Assembly: GCA_965219485.1 (NCBI GenBank) | Contig: OZ244774.1 | Coordinates: 186,001-250,000, forward strand | DNA length: 64,000 bases | From: UBA8337 sp937907245 | GTDB lineage: Bacteria; Pseudomonadota; Alphaproteobacteria; RS24 | Direction of reading: 5' to 3' | Shown: positions 42,262 to 50,622 of the stretch, piece after piece | Numbering within the stretch: the first letter of the stretch is position 1 | How the letters are laid out: each line of letters opens with the position of its first letter | Program-made: the position numbers and the translations under genes | The notes under the pieces: model-generated | The model's database searches: none | The model's input: only the letters and a program-made list of their open reading frames with translations | Told to the model about the DNA's origin: nothing

Positions 42262-42864
42262 ATGCACCGATCTGGTACCGACGCGATTGAGTTTGTGAAG
42301 GCCGCCCCGCCGGATTTTAGGAATCCAGCGAGCTGTCCTGCTTTGGTTTTAAATGCAGATTTTCGTCCTCTAAGCTATTACCCGCTCTCGCTTTGGTCTT
42401 GGCAAGATACTCTGAAGGCGGTGGTGCTAGACCGCGTTAATATCGTGTCGCATTACGATACGATTGTGCATTCCCCGTCGACCGAGTTTCTACTTCCCAG
42501 TGTGGTGAGCTTGAAGACCTATGTGAAGCCGCCGCGCTATCCTGCCTTTACCCGGTTTAATGTGTTTTTGCGCGATGGATTTTCTTGCCAATATTGCGGC
42601 ATTCCCAAAGATTTGACCTTTGATCATGTTATCCCGCGTCGCGCTGGCGGGCGCACGACCTGGGAAAATGTGGTGGCGGCTTGCAGCCCCTGTAATTTAA
42701 GAAAAGGCGGTCGTTTGCCCAAACAAGCTGGCATGGTGCCAAGGCAAAAACCGCATCAGCCGACGGTCTATGAATTGCATGAAAATGGCAGGCGGTTTCC
42801 GCCGAACTATTGCCATGATAGCTGGCAAGATTACCTCTATTGGGACACGGAGCTGGAGCCATAA
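42262..42864 (+). CDS. HNH endonuclease domain protein
   Basis: 200 residues with a GGAGG ribosome site seven bases before the ATG. The last third is an HNH/zinc fold: CQYC (109-112), DH at 121-122, Asn136 in TWENVVAACSPC, and CSPC (141-144). The N-terminal half (VLNADFRPLSYYPLSLWSWQDTLKAVV) is conserved in stand-alone HNH proteins of alphaproteobacteria. No restriction methylase is nearby; the target is unknown. Confidence 0.87.
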   Translation: MHRSGTDAIEFVKAAPPDFRNPASCPALVLNADFRPLSYYPLSLWSWQDTLKAVVLDRVNIVSHYDTIVHSPSTEFLLPSVVSLKTYVKPPRYPAFTRFNVFLRDGFSCQYCGIPKDLTFDHVIPRRAGGRTTWENVVAACSPCNLRKGGRLPKQAGMVPRQKPHQPTVYELHENGRRFPPNYCHDSWQDYLYWDTELEP

Positions 42865-42901
42865 GCTTAAGTGACAAGGAAAGAGGCTTAGGCGGATAGG
42901 G

Positions 42902-43429
42902 CTAGATTTTTTCCGAGGCTCGAATGGCTACCCGACACCCAAACCGGATTATCTGGCTCATCGTTTCATAAGCCGGCGCTTCTTCGGCGCCTTGCTCTAG
43001 AGCGGTGGCTTTGTGTTCGGCTTCATCGGCCCTAAATTTTTCAATTGTATCTCGCAAATCATCATCGGCGCCGTCTTCGAGTTCGTCTAATTGAGCGGCG
43101 TAATGCGCATCAATTTCTGTTTCCACGGCGGCGGTGCAGGCCATGGCAGCCTTCTCGCCCATCAGTGCCGTTACGGCGCCAAGGGCAAATCCCGCGACAT
43201 TCCAAAGCGGGCCAAAAGCCGTTGGGCGTATGTTGCGCTCGACAATAAGGGCGTCGAAATGGTCGAGATGCTCCTGCTCTTGTTCGGCCATGTGGCGTAC
43301 AAGGTCTGCGGTTTTTTCGAAGCCTGGAATTTTATCAAACACCGCCAATTGACCATCATAAATCCGCACGGCGCCATGTTCGCCGGCATGGTCTACACGG
43401 ATCATTTCTTCTAGCCGACCATCGCTCAT
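42902..43429 (-). CDS. coq7: Demethoxyubiquinone hydroxylase COQ7
   Basis: 175 residues, ferritin-like di-iron monooxygenase. Glu/His ligands: RVDHAGEHGA (11-20), EQEQEHLDHFD (49-59), VETEIDAHY and DEAEHKATALEQGA. It inserts the last hydroxyl group into ubiquinone. It overlaps dsbB by four bases, so both share a transcript; a coq4-type gene lies about 3.5 kb further on. Confidence 0.95.
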   Translation of the reverse strand: MSDGRLEEMIRVDHAGEHGAVRIYDGQLAVFDKIPGFEKTADLVRHMAEQEQEHLDHFDALIVERNIRPTAFGPLWNVAGFALGAVTALMGEKAAMACTAAVETEIDAHYAAQLDELEDGADDDLRDTIEKFRADEAEHKATALEQGAEEAPAYETMSQIIRFGCRVAIRASEKI

Positions 43430-43926
43430 GATTTATCCTCTTCGTGTCGCAAAGTGCCAAAAGCAATCGCTGCTAAGGCTAAACTTGCCAAGGCATTATA
43501 GCCTGCCAAAGAGATGCCGAAAAGGGTCCAGGCTGGGGCATCACAGCGCACAAGGGTTTGGCTTTCCAGCGCCAATAAAAGCGCTTGGGGGGAGCTGGCC
43601 ATCGCGCCGCCCCCGCCACATGTGGCCGGTCCAGCCCAAAATCCATACTCGATGCCGGCATGATAGGCGCCAAGCCCCGCGCCGACGAGAAACACGACGC
43701 CCACCGTGACCAGCAACCCGCGCGAAGCGAGCTTGCCAAATGGCGCATAAAAATAAGCCAGACCTAAAAGTGGCAAAGCTAAATAATAAGGTACGCGTTG
43801 TTTCAGGCATAAGGCGCAAGGGGTGAGGCCAGCAAATATCTCGCTGGCCAGCGCGCTACCAATTACCAAGGCGGCCAAGATAAACACCAAGCCAATGCGG
43901 GGGCGTAACCTCAGGTGAGCCATCAT
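43426..43926 (-). CDS. dsbB: Disulfide bond formation protein B
   Basis: 166-residue four-helix membrane protein. Quinone-linked oxidant of DsbA: first Cys pair Cys37/Cys40 in TPCALCLKQRVPYY, second pair in ATCGGGG (near 104) and VRCDAPAW (near 132). It moves electrons from periplasmic disulfide formation to ubiquinone. The start overlaps the DedA-like gene by four bases; no dsbA lies in the window. Confidence 0.9.
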   Translation of the reverse strand: MMAHLRLRPRIGLVFILAALVIGSALASEIFAGLTPCALCLKQRVPYYLALPLLGLAYFYAPFGKLASRGLLVTVGVVFLVGAGLGAYHAGIEYGFWAGPATCGGGGAMASSPQALLLALESQTLVRCDAPAWTLFGISLAGYNALASLALAAIAFGTLRHEEDKS

Positions 43927-44504
43927 CCTACCGCTCCGAGTAGCACCACACCCAGAATTAAAAGAGCGACAAATAAAAACGACAAGAGGTTGAAATATTT
44001 ATCAATCAGCACGCGCATTTGCGGCCCGAAATAATAAATCAGCGCGGCGACGCCAAAGAAACGAAGGCCACGCCCCAAAATACTGGCCAAGATAAAGGGC
44101 CCCAAGGCCAATCCCGCAACACCGCTGGCCACGGTTGCGACTTTAAACGGCAAAAAGCTGATGGCGGCGGCCAGCACAACCCAGACGCCCCAAAGCTCAT
44201 AAAACCCAAGGAATTTATCAAAGGCGGCCTCGCCATTATAAAACGCGATAATCGGTTGGCCGATGGTTTCCCAAAGCGCATAGCCGATGGCATAGCCCAA
44301 TAAAGCGCCCAAAACCGAGGCCAGCGTGCAGATGCTGGCAAGCCACCAAGCTTTGGCGCGATTGGCCAAAACCATAGGCAGCAAAACAACGTCGGGAGGA
44401 ATGGGAAACATAGAGCTTTCTAGAAATGAAACGCCAGCTAATCCCCAAGCCGCATGGCGGTGGGTGGATAAGTCGAGAGTTCTATCGTAGAGGGCGCGTA
44501 ACAT
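43923..44504 (-). CDS. YqaA/DedA-family membrane protein (VTT domain)
   Basis: 193 residues with several transmembrane helices. SFLESSMFPIPPDVVLLPMVL is the VTT/SNARE-associated signature and an Gly-rich GVAGLALGPFILASILGRGLRF loop follows. Members maintain envelope homeostasis and may move polyprenyl-phosphate or phospholipids. First gene of the minus-strand group DedA-dsbB-coq7. Confidence 0.87.
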   Translation of the reverse strand: MLRALYDRTLDLSTHRHAAWGLAGVSFLESSMFPIPPDVVLLPMVLANRAKAWWLASICTLASVLGALLGYAIGYALWETIGQPIIAFYNGEAAFDKFLGFYELWGVWVVLAAAISFLPFKVATVASGVAGLALGPFILASILGRGLRFFGVAALIYYFGPQMRVLIDKYFNLLSFLFVALLILGVVLLGAVG

Positions 44505-44578
44505 GGGGCGAGACTACCTTCGTAACTAGGCAATGAAAAGAGTTTTGTGGGCTCTGCGAATCCTAGATAGGTTTGAGT

Positions 44579-46357
44579 ATGAACAGTCCTTTTGAACCGG
44601 TGACCCCCATGACCAAGCAGGGTTTGGCCAGCTCTTTAGCCCAGATGATGGCCCGCCTGCGCCATGGGCTAGGCATTACGGCGACGGGTCTTGTGTTGGG
44701 TGTCGTTGTGGCTTATGCGGCGCTGGCGTCTTTTGGTGCGGTAGAAGTTTTATTGTCGCTTTGGCAACCCGACCATGAGCCGGGCCAAATTGGTTGGCAT
44801 GGGTTTAAGCCTATTTTGTTTTTGGTGCCCACCCTTTCGGGATTGGCCATCGGGGGGCTTTTGATTTGGCTGACGCCGCGCCGCCCCGTCGAGCTCGCCG
44901 ATGTCATCCATGCCGCCCACGAGCCCGACCCTGTGGTGTCGCGCACGGGCGGCTATGTCAGCTTGTTGAAATCTGTGATGGCCATTGGCGCGGGCTCGAC
45001 CACAGGGCTTTACGGGCCGCTCGTGGTGTTGGGCGCAAGCCTTGCTGCCAGCACCAAACGGCTTTTAAACCTGTCACCACAATATGCCGAAATGGCTTTG
45101 GGGGCAGGCGTGGCGGCGGCTATTTCTGCGGCTTTTAGTGCGCCCTTAGCGGGCATTATTTTTGCGCATGAGGTGGTGTTACGCCATTATAATTTGCGCT
45201 TCTTTGCCCCCGTCAGTTTGGCCTCGGCGACAGCCTATGTGTTTTCTGGCGAAGTGTTAAACCAACATATTTCTATCTTGCCGATATTTGAAACCCGCAT
45301 GGCGGGGCCGATGGATATCTTGATGCTGATGCTGCTTGGGGTGGTTGCCGGATTGGCGGCGGTTGGGGTGATGCGGTTTGTTGCGCGCTTGCGCTTGCGC
45401 CTTGTCAGCGCTGCTTTGCCGATATGGCTTCAGCCTGCCCTGGCCGGGCTCTCTATGGGTATTCTGGCTCATTTTGCCCCGTCTATTTTGGGGCCGGGTC
45501 TCGATACGATATCGGCGATGATGCAGGGAGAAATTGCGCCGACGGCTTTGCTGGTTTTATTAGTGTTTAAAGTTGTCGCGGCGGGGATTTGCCTGACGCT
45601 GTTTTTCCACGGTGGTATTGTTGCGCCAGCGCTGTTTATTGGCGCCGGGCTCGGTGGGGTTATGGCAGGCTTGCTGAGCCTTTTGGCGCCGATGACGGGC
45701 TATGCGCCGGATACGGCCTTGTTTGTTTTGGCCGGCATGTCGGCCATGGCTAGCTCTATGTTGGGCGCGCCCTTGGCGGTAATTTTATTGAGCTTTGAAT
45801 TGTCGCAAAATTATGCGGCGACCACGGCCATTGTGGTGACAATTGTTATCTCCAATCTTTTGTCCTCGCGGCTCTCTACCCGCTCGGTTTTTGAACCGCA
45901 GCTGTTGGCCAAAGGGGTTGATTTATCTTTGGGACGCGAGAGCTTGGCCTTGCAACAAACGCCGGTAACCGAGCTGATGTCTGCCGATTATTTAACCCTT
46001 CCCGCCAGCGTAAGCGTGAACCAGGCGACCGAGAAAATGGCTGAGGCGCATTGCTCTGAAGCGCATTTGCTGGATGGTGAAGGGCAATGGGCGGGTAAAA
46101 TTTGCCTCTATGATTTGGTTCGCCAGCCCGCGGATGCCATGTGCCTGCCTTTGCAAGAACGTACACCACTTATTTTGCAAGCGCATGACAATGCGCTGTA
46201 TGCGCAAACCGCGATGCGCGACTTTTTGGGCGAGGGCGTGCCGGTGTTAAAATCAGGGGTTCTGGTCGGCATTATTCATGAAGCGGATTTATTTGCCCAT
46301 GCCAGAATGGTCACGCGAAGCGCGTGGCAGCACGACCATGACGATGCCGTTCATTAA
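44579..46357 (+). CDS. ClC-family chloride channel/antiporter with CBS-like domain
   Basis: 592 residues. The ClC core has about eleven helices; selectivity segments are visible: GSTTGLYGPL (GSGIP-equivalent, divergent), AGVAAAISAAFSAPLAGIIFAHE (proton-side Glu), and GGIVAPALFIGAGLGG. The last ~130 residues resemble a CBS pair (PVTELMSADYLTLPASVSVNQA, GVPVLKSGVLVGIIHEADL) that could bind adenine nucleotides. The start is the ATG after GTTTGAGT; a second Met 10 residues later is possible. The stop lies in a 22-base tandem duplication. Confidence 0.92.
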   Translation: MNSPFEPVTPMTKQGLASSLAQMMARLRHGLGITATGLVLGVVVAYAALASFGAVEVLLSLWQPDHEPGQIGWHGFKPILFLVPTLSGLAIGGLLIWLTPRRPVELADVIHAAHEPDPVVSRTGGYVSLLKSVMAIGAGSTTGLYGPLVVLGASLAASTKRLLNLSPQYAEMALGAGVAAAISAAFSAPLAGIIFAHEVVLRHYNLRFFAPVSLASATAYVFSGEVLNQHISILPIFETRMAGPMDILMLMLLGVVAGLAAVGVMRFVARLRLRLVSAALPIWLQPALAGLSMGILAHFAPSILGPGLDTISAMMQGEIAPTALLVLLVFKVVAAGICLTLFFHGGIVAPALFIGAGLGGVMAGLLSLLAPMTGYAPDTALFVLAGMSAMASSMLGAPLAVILLSFELSQNYAATTAIVVTIVISNLLSSRLSTRSVFEPQLLAKGVDLSLGRESLALQQTPVTELMSADYLTLPASVSVNQATEKMAEAHCSEAHLLDGEGQWAGKICLYDLVRQPADAMCLPLQERTPLILQAHDNALYAQTAMRDFLGEGVPVLKSGVLVGIIHEADLFAHARMVTRSAWQHDHDDAVH

Positions 46358-46393
46358 TTTTTGCCTTAACATTCATTAATTTTTGCCTTAACA
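46350..46393. repeat. 22-base tandem duplication at the end of the ClC gene
   Basis: TTCATTAATTTTTGCCTTAACA is present twice with a 22-base period (46350 and 46372). The first copy includes the ClC stop codon TAA. Confidence 0.85.
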
Positions 46394-46449
46394 GGCGTCG
46401 CAAGCATTGACGCCACGTCGATAATCGGGCAAATGAGGGGGGCTGGTCG

Positions 46450-46536
46450 GCCCTTGTGGTGGAATTGGTAGACGCGACGGATTCAAAATCCGTTTCCTTA
46501 ACGGGAGTGGCGGTTCGAGTCCGCCCAAGGGCACCA
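46450..46536 (+). tRNA. tRNA-Leu(CAA), CCA encoded
   Basis: Class II tRNA. Acceptor GCCCTTG / CAAGGGC, anticodon stem ACGGA/TCCGT with loop TTCAAAA (anticodon CAA, reads UUG), a long variable arm, T arm GGTTCGAGTCC, CCA at 46534-46536. A short T-run (CTTTTTTCC) follows after the 3' end and may end the transcript. Confidence 0.97.
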
Positions 46537-46648
46537 GCTTTTTTCCATTATGATCGTTTCCAAATCGCCCCTCACTCGGCGTTTATAGGTGTCTGGTCAT
46601 TGGGCCCTCACATGTGTATATTGTGGCCACATAAACAGGAGCTTGACG

Positions 46649-47383
46649 ATGTCTGGTGAAAGCAAATTAAAACGGATTTCTGGCGCGGTAAAAAAACTCA
46701 TCGCCGATAAAGAAGATACCAAACAAGTGTTTGTTATTTTGGAAGCCTTGTCGGGTAATTCTGGCACTCGCGCTTTTTCACGGTTTATGAAAACCGAACA
46801 AGGGCCGCGCCTTATTGAAGCGAAAAAACCTTTGATTGAGTTTTTGAAAGACCGCGACTGGTTGGCCAGCCTGCCGAAAGGCTCGCTTGGCGCGCGGTAT
46901 TATAATTTCACCAAAGTCGAACAAATCACTGCCGATGGTCTCACCGAGGCCAGCGTCGAAGGGCGCCCCGAGGAAGCTCGTGAAATGAGTGCTGAGCAAA
47001 TCCGCTATCATGAACGGATGCGAGACGCGCATGACCTTTGGCATGTTACCACGGGCTATGGGCGCGATCCTTTGGGCGAGCTTTGCTTATTGGCGGTCAC
47101 TTATCGCCAGCTCGGGAATTTGGGCATTTTGGTTATCATTGGGGCCGGCTTTTTGGTGACCCGTAAAGAGGCCCCAGAGCTAGGCATCGGCAGCGCCTTG
47201 CGCGAAGCGTTTCGTTTGGGCAAAGCGGCCAAAGGTCTTCCGGCGGCCGATTGGGAACATTTGCTTACCCAACCGCTCGACGAAGTGCGCCGTCAATTGG
47301 GCGTAGCGACACCATCTGCCTATCGCAAAATTATTGACGCGACGCCTGACTTGCAAACCGCAGGCTATTTGGCAGCCGAATAA
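46649..47383 (+). CDS. Coq4-family ubiquinone biosynthesis protein
   Basis: 244 residues. The Coq4 metal motif HDLWH (128-132) and the Glu144 twelve residues later (HDxxH-x11-E) are intact in a helical fold (HERMRDAHDLWHVTTGYGRDPLGE). In yeast Coq4 scaffolds the CoQ synthome and was shown to act in C1 decarboxylation/hydroxylation. The ATG follows AGGAGCTTGACG; the frame continues upstream but the earlier Met is not preceded by a ribosome site. The stop overlaps the next gene (TAATG). Confidence 0.88.
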   Translation: MSGESKLKRISGAVKKLIADKEDTKQVFVILEALSGNSGTRAFSRFMKTEQGPRLIEAKKPLIEFLKDRDWLASLPKGSLGARYYNFTKVEQITADGLTEASVEGRPEEAREMSAEQIRYHERMRDAHDLWHVTTGYGRDPLGELCLLAVTYRQLGNLGILVIIGAGFLVTRKEAPELGIGSALREAFRLGKAAKGLPAADWEHLLTQPLDEVRRQLGVATPSAYRKIIDATPDLQTAGYLAAE

Positions 47384-47730
47384 TGGCCATCACCGTCTAC
47401 GGAATTCCCAATTGCGATACGGTGAAAAAAGCCCGCGTGTTTTTGGCCGACCAGGGCCATGAGTTCAGCTTTCATGATTTTCGCAAAACAGGGCTAGAGG
47501 CGGCACAAATTGAGGGCTGGCTGAGCCAGCAACCGATGGATGTCCTGCTTAATAAACGCGGTACCAGTTGGCGCAAACTTAGCGATGCCGAGAAGGATAA
47601 CTCGGATGTGGCTCATCTTGTGGCCCTTATGGTGGCCAATCCAACGCTAATCAAACGCCCCGTCATCGAGCGCGATGGGGTCGTCAGTGTCGGTTTTAGC
47701 AAAGCCGTGCAAACCAGTTTTAGCGCTTAG
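47383..47730 (+). CDS. ArsC/Spx-like thioredoxin-fold protein
   Basis: 115 residues. YGIPNCDTVKKARVFL places a single Cys at position 11 of an ArsC/YffB-like fold and DFRKTGLEAAQIEGWL continues it. Members of this Spx/ArsC/YffB family include arsenate reductases that use glutathione, but the YffB subgroup is uncharacterised, so arsenic function is not asserted. Coupled to the Coq4-type gene by a shared base; no ars genes are nearby. Confidence 0.85.
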   Translation: MAITVYGIPNCDTVKKARVFLADQGHEFSFHDFRKTGLEAAQIEGWLSQQPMDVLLNKRGTSWRKLSDAEKDNSDVAHLVALMVANPTLIKRPVIERDGVVSVGFSKAVQTSFSA

Positions 47731-47966
47731 GCTTTTTCAACTTCAAAAATCAGCAAATCCAAACCACCAGGGGCGGCTTTTTTTTGCGTGCGATGGTCGA
47801 TGAGTGTGTGGCCGTTTTCAGACAAGAAATGCGGCACATCCACTTTGGCCATCGGGTCTGTGGCCAATAGGGTGACGCGGGCTTGAGACGGCGTTTCGCG
47901 CAAAGTCTTTTGCAACCGCAGAACCGGCATGGGGCAGGTTAGCCCAATCGCGTCAATTTCGGTCAT
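47727..47966 (-). CDS. tusA: TusA-family sulfurtransferase
   Basis: 79 residues with the family CPMPVLRLQKTL motif (Cys11). Transfers sulfane sulfur in tRNA thiolation (mnm5s2U) or sulfur-oxidation relays. It overlaps the end of the arsC-like gene by four bases on the opposite strand, and is 9 bases downstream of the MBL-fold gene on its own strand. Confidence 0.9.
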   Translation of the reverse strand: MTEIDAIGLTCPMPVLRLQKTLRETPSQARVTLLATDPMAKVDVPHFLSENGHTLIDHRTQKKAAPGGLDLLIFEVEKA

Positions 47967-47975
47967 CTTGCTATC

Positions 47976-48947
47976 TTAGTCCTTTTGAGGACGGGCGGCG
48001 GCATATTCTGCCATAGCGGTAAATAGCTCGGTAATATCTGGTTTTCCCTCGGCGCCAAATTCATGGAACATCGTCGCGCAATTAATGACAATGCGTTCCC
48101 TATCGCCCCAATCATCAAATACGCCTAGGGCGATATCAAAGGCGGCTTCTTTATAAGTCATGCCAGCCTCATAGCGCGCGCGGGCTTCATTTCGCATGGT
48201 CACCATATAGTGGCGCACTTCTTCTACGCCGGCCTTGGTGGTAATGGGGCCATGGCCGGGCACAATGGTTTCGACATCCATATCGATAATGCGATCGCAG
48301 GCATCGATCCAATTTTGGACCGGGCCTTCCCAAATAATTGGGTGGCCGCCAATGAATAAAATATCGCCTGTATAGACCGTGCGGTCGGCGGGCACATAGG
48401 CCAGCGTATCGCCGGGCGTATGGGCGGGGCCGACGGGAATAAGGTGGACATCTTTATCGCCCACTTTAACAATGGTCTGTGTGTCGATAAGCGTGTCTGG
48501 CAGTTTTTGCGTCACCGATTTAAAATCAAACGGGCCAAAGCAACTGGTAAAATATTTACCCATGTCGCCCAAGTCAGGTGCCGCATCTAAAAAGCTTTGC
48601 ATCATTTCGGGGGGCTCGGCTTGCATATGTTCGGCGGTGGCCCGATGGGCAATGATTTGCGCGTCGGGGCAGCAGCAATTGCCATTGCAATGGTCGCCAT
48701 TGTGATGAGTGTTCACTACGATGTTTATCTTTTCCGCGCCTTTTTCGGCATCCTTATAAGCAGCCAACATATCGAGCGTTAGGGGCACATCAAACAGCGT
48801 GTCGACCAGCAAGGATTGATCGCCATCAACCACCAGCCCAGCGTTCGACCAGCCCCAACCCCCATCGGGTTGCAGCCAGGCATAGGCGCCATTGCCAATT
48901 TGGTGCAGGCCTTTTTCATAAGCAAATTTTGGATGCCCAAGTTGCAT
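47976..48947 (-). CDS. Metallo-beta-lactamase-fold hydrolase
   Basis: 323 residues, cytoplasmic. The zinc motif is NTHHNGDHCNGN (His81, His82, Asp85, His86), with PVGPAHTPGDTLAYVP, TGDILFIGGHPIIWEG and VPGHGP giving further metal ligands. It most resembles quinoprotein relay/SoxH-like and acyl-homoserine-type MBL proteins, but substrate is not predictable. Located before TusA, a sulfur link is possible but unproven. Confidence 0.85.
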   Translation of the reverse strand: MQLGHPKFAYEKGLHQIGNGAYAWLQPDGGWGWSNAGLVVDGDQSLLVDTLFDVPLTLDMLAAYKDAEKGAEKINIVVNTHHNGDHCNGNCCCPDAQIIAHRATAEHMQAEPPEMMQSFLDAAPDLGDMGKYFTSCFGPFDFKSVTQKLPDTLIDTQTIVKVGDKDVHLIPVGPAHTPGDTLAYVPADRTVYTGDILFIGGHPIIWEGPVQNWIDACDRIIDMDVETIVPGHGPITTKAGVEEVRHYMVTMRNEARARYEAGMTYKEAAFDIALGVFDDWGDRERIVINCATMFHEFGAEGKPDITELFTAMAEYAAARPQKD

Positions 48948-49054
48948 GTCTACTCTCCCAGCTAGCTTTATCGGCTTAAAGGGTAACGCATAATAGAGCT
49001 CTTTACATCGTCTTTTTGCTGGCTAATCTAATACCAAATAGGAGGAGGCATACC

Positions 49055-50605
49055 ATGAGTGAATTTATCTTTATTGAGGCTTTCGAAGCGCAAGCAGCCA
49101 AGCAAGGCGAGGCCACGGCTTTGGTCTGTGCAGGCCGAGAGACGAGTTATCGACAGCTTAGCCTTTTAAGTGACCAAGTTGGCCATAAGCTGGTTGCGGA
49201 AGGTATTTCTCCGCACGCTCGGGTGGGTTATTTGGGCGGCAATTCAGACCTATATTTTCAAATGTTGCTGGGGGCTCAAAAAGCCCGTGCGGTCGTGGTT
49301 GGCGTCAACTCGCGCCTCGCACCGCCAGAAGTCAGCTATGTCCTCAACGATGCGAAGGCTGAAATCATCTTTGTGTCGAAAGCTTTTGTGCCGCTCATCG
49401 AAGGCATATTGGCGGACTGCCCTGAGGTTCGAAAAGTGATTGCGATGGACGGCGGCCACGCGGAGTGGGAGGGGTTTGCTGAATGGCGCGACAGCGGCAA
49501 AGCTGAGCCGCTGCGGTTGGACTATCAAACCGGGGATGATTTTATTCAGCTCTATACCTCTGGCACCACCGGCCACCCTAAGGGGGTGCAATTGACCAAC
49601 GAGAACATGGGCAGCGCGCTGGACCAAGCGTCGCATTGGGCCAATTGGGGGGCCGAAGATCATGTTTTATTATGCATGCCTTTGTTCCACATCGCTGGGG
49701 TAAATGTTGGGCTTATTGGCCTGTTTGAAGGCACGAAAGTTACCGTCTTGGAAGAGGTAGATCCGGTCGAGATTTTGCGCCTTATTGAGGTCGAGAAAAT
49801 TTCTATCTTGTTTATGGTTCCGGCGGTGATTTTATTCTTGATGCAATTGCCGCGCATCCGCGAGGCCGATGTGTCGAGCGTGAGGCAGGTGATTTATGGC
49901 GCCTCGCCAATCGCTGAAGAATTATTGCTGCAAGCCAGCCAAGTGTTTACCAAAGATTTTGTTCAGGTTTATGGCCTCACGGAAACCACCGGTTGCGGCA
50001 CAAGTTTAATGCCGGAAGACCATAATCCAGCGCGTAATAAATTGCGCAGCTGCGGCAAGCCAAATGTCGGTGTCGAAATTCGTATCGTTGATGAAAAAGG
50101 AAAACCTGTGCCGCAAGGCGATGTCGGCGAGATTACCATGCGCGCGAAATCTAATATGAAAGGCTATTGGGCAAAACCGGAAGCCACACAAGATGCCGTG
50201 CGCGATGGCTGGTTCTATACGGGGGATGCAGGGTTTTTCGACGAAGAGGGCTATGTGTTCATCCATGACCGTGTAAAAGACATGATTGTTTCAGGCGGCG
50301 AGAATGTCTATCCGGCCGAAGTGGAGAATGCCTTATTTGCCCATCCAGATATTGCCGATGTTGCGGTGATTGGCGTGCCCGATGAAAAATGGGGCGAGGC
50401 GGTAAAGGCTTGCGTTGTGCTGCAAGCTGGCGCGAGCCTTAGCGAAGAAGAAATTATCGCTTTCGCTCGCGAACGTATTGCGGGGTATAAATTGCCGAAG
50501 TCCGTCGATTATGTCGACGCGCTACCGCGCAATCCTTCGGGTAAAATATTGCGCCGCGAATTACGCGACCCTCATTGGGAAGGCCACGAACGCCGCGTTG
50601 GATAA
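49055..50605 (+). CDS. Acyl-CoA synthetase (AMP-forming)
   Basis: 516 residues after a strong AGGAGGAGG ribosome site. ANL superfamily: P-loop YTSGTTGHPKG (167-177), VYGLTETTG (A5), YTGDAGFFDEEGYVFIHDRVKDMIVSGGENVYPAEVE (A7-A8) and RNPSGKILRREL with the C-terminal catalytic Lys. It activates a carboxylic acid to the acyl-CoA via acyl-AMP; fatty or aromatic acids are both possible. A gap of about 105 bases upstream holds no confident promoter. Confidence 0.93.
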   Translation: MSEFIFIEAFEAQAAKQGEATALVCAGRETSYRQLSLLSDQVGHKLVAEGISPHARVGYLGGNSDLYFQMLLGAQKARAVVVGVNSRLAPPEVSYVLNDAKAEIIFVSKAFVPLIEGILADCPEVRKVIAMDGGHAEWEGFAEWRDSGKAEPLRLDYQTGDDFIQLYTSGTTGHPKGVQLTNENMGSALDQASHWANWGAEDHVLLCMPLFHIAGVNVGLIGLFEGTKVTVLEEVDPVEILRLIEVEKISILFMVPAVILFLMQLPRIREADVSSVRQVIYGASPIAEELLLQASQVFTKDFVQVYGLTETTGCGTSLMPEDHNPARNKLRSCGKPNVGVEIRIVDEKGKPVPQGDVGEITMRAKSNMKGYWAKPEATQDAVRDGWFYTGDAGFFDEEGYVFIHDRVKDMIVSGGENVYPAEVENALFAHPDIADVAVIGVPDEKWGEAVKACVVLQAGASLSEEEIIAFARERIAGYKLPKSVDYVDALPRNPSGKILRRELRDPHWEGHERRVG

Positions 50606-50622
50606 AGCGAAATTAAGCTGAT

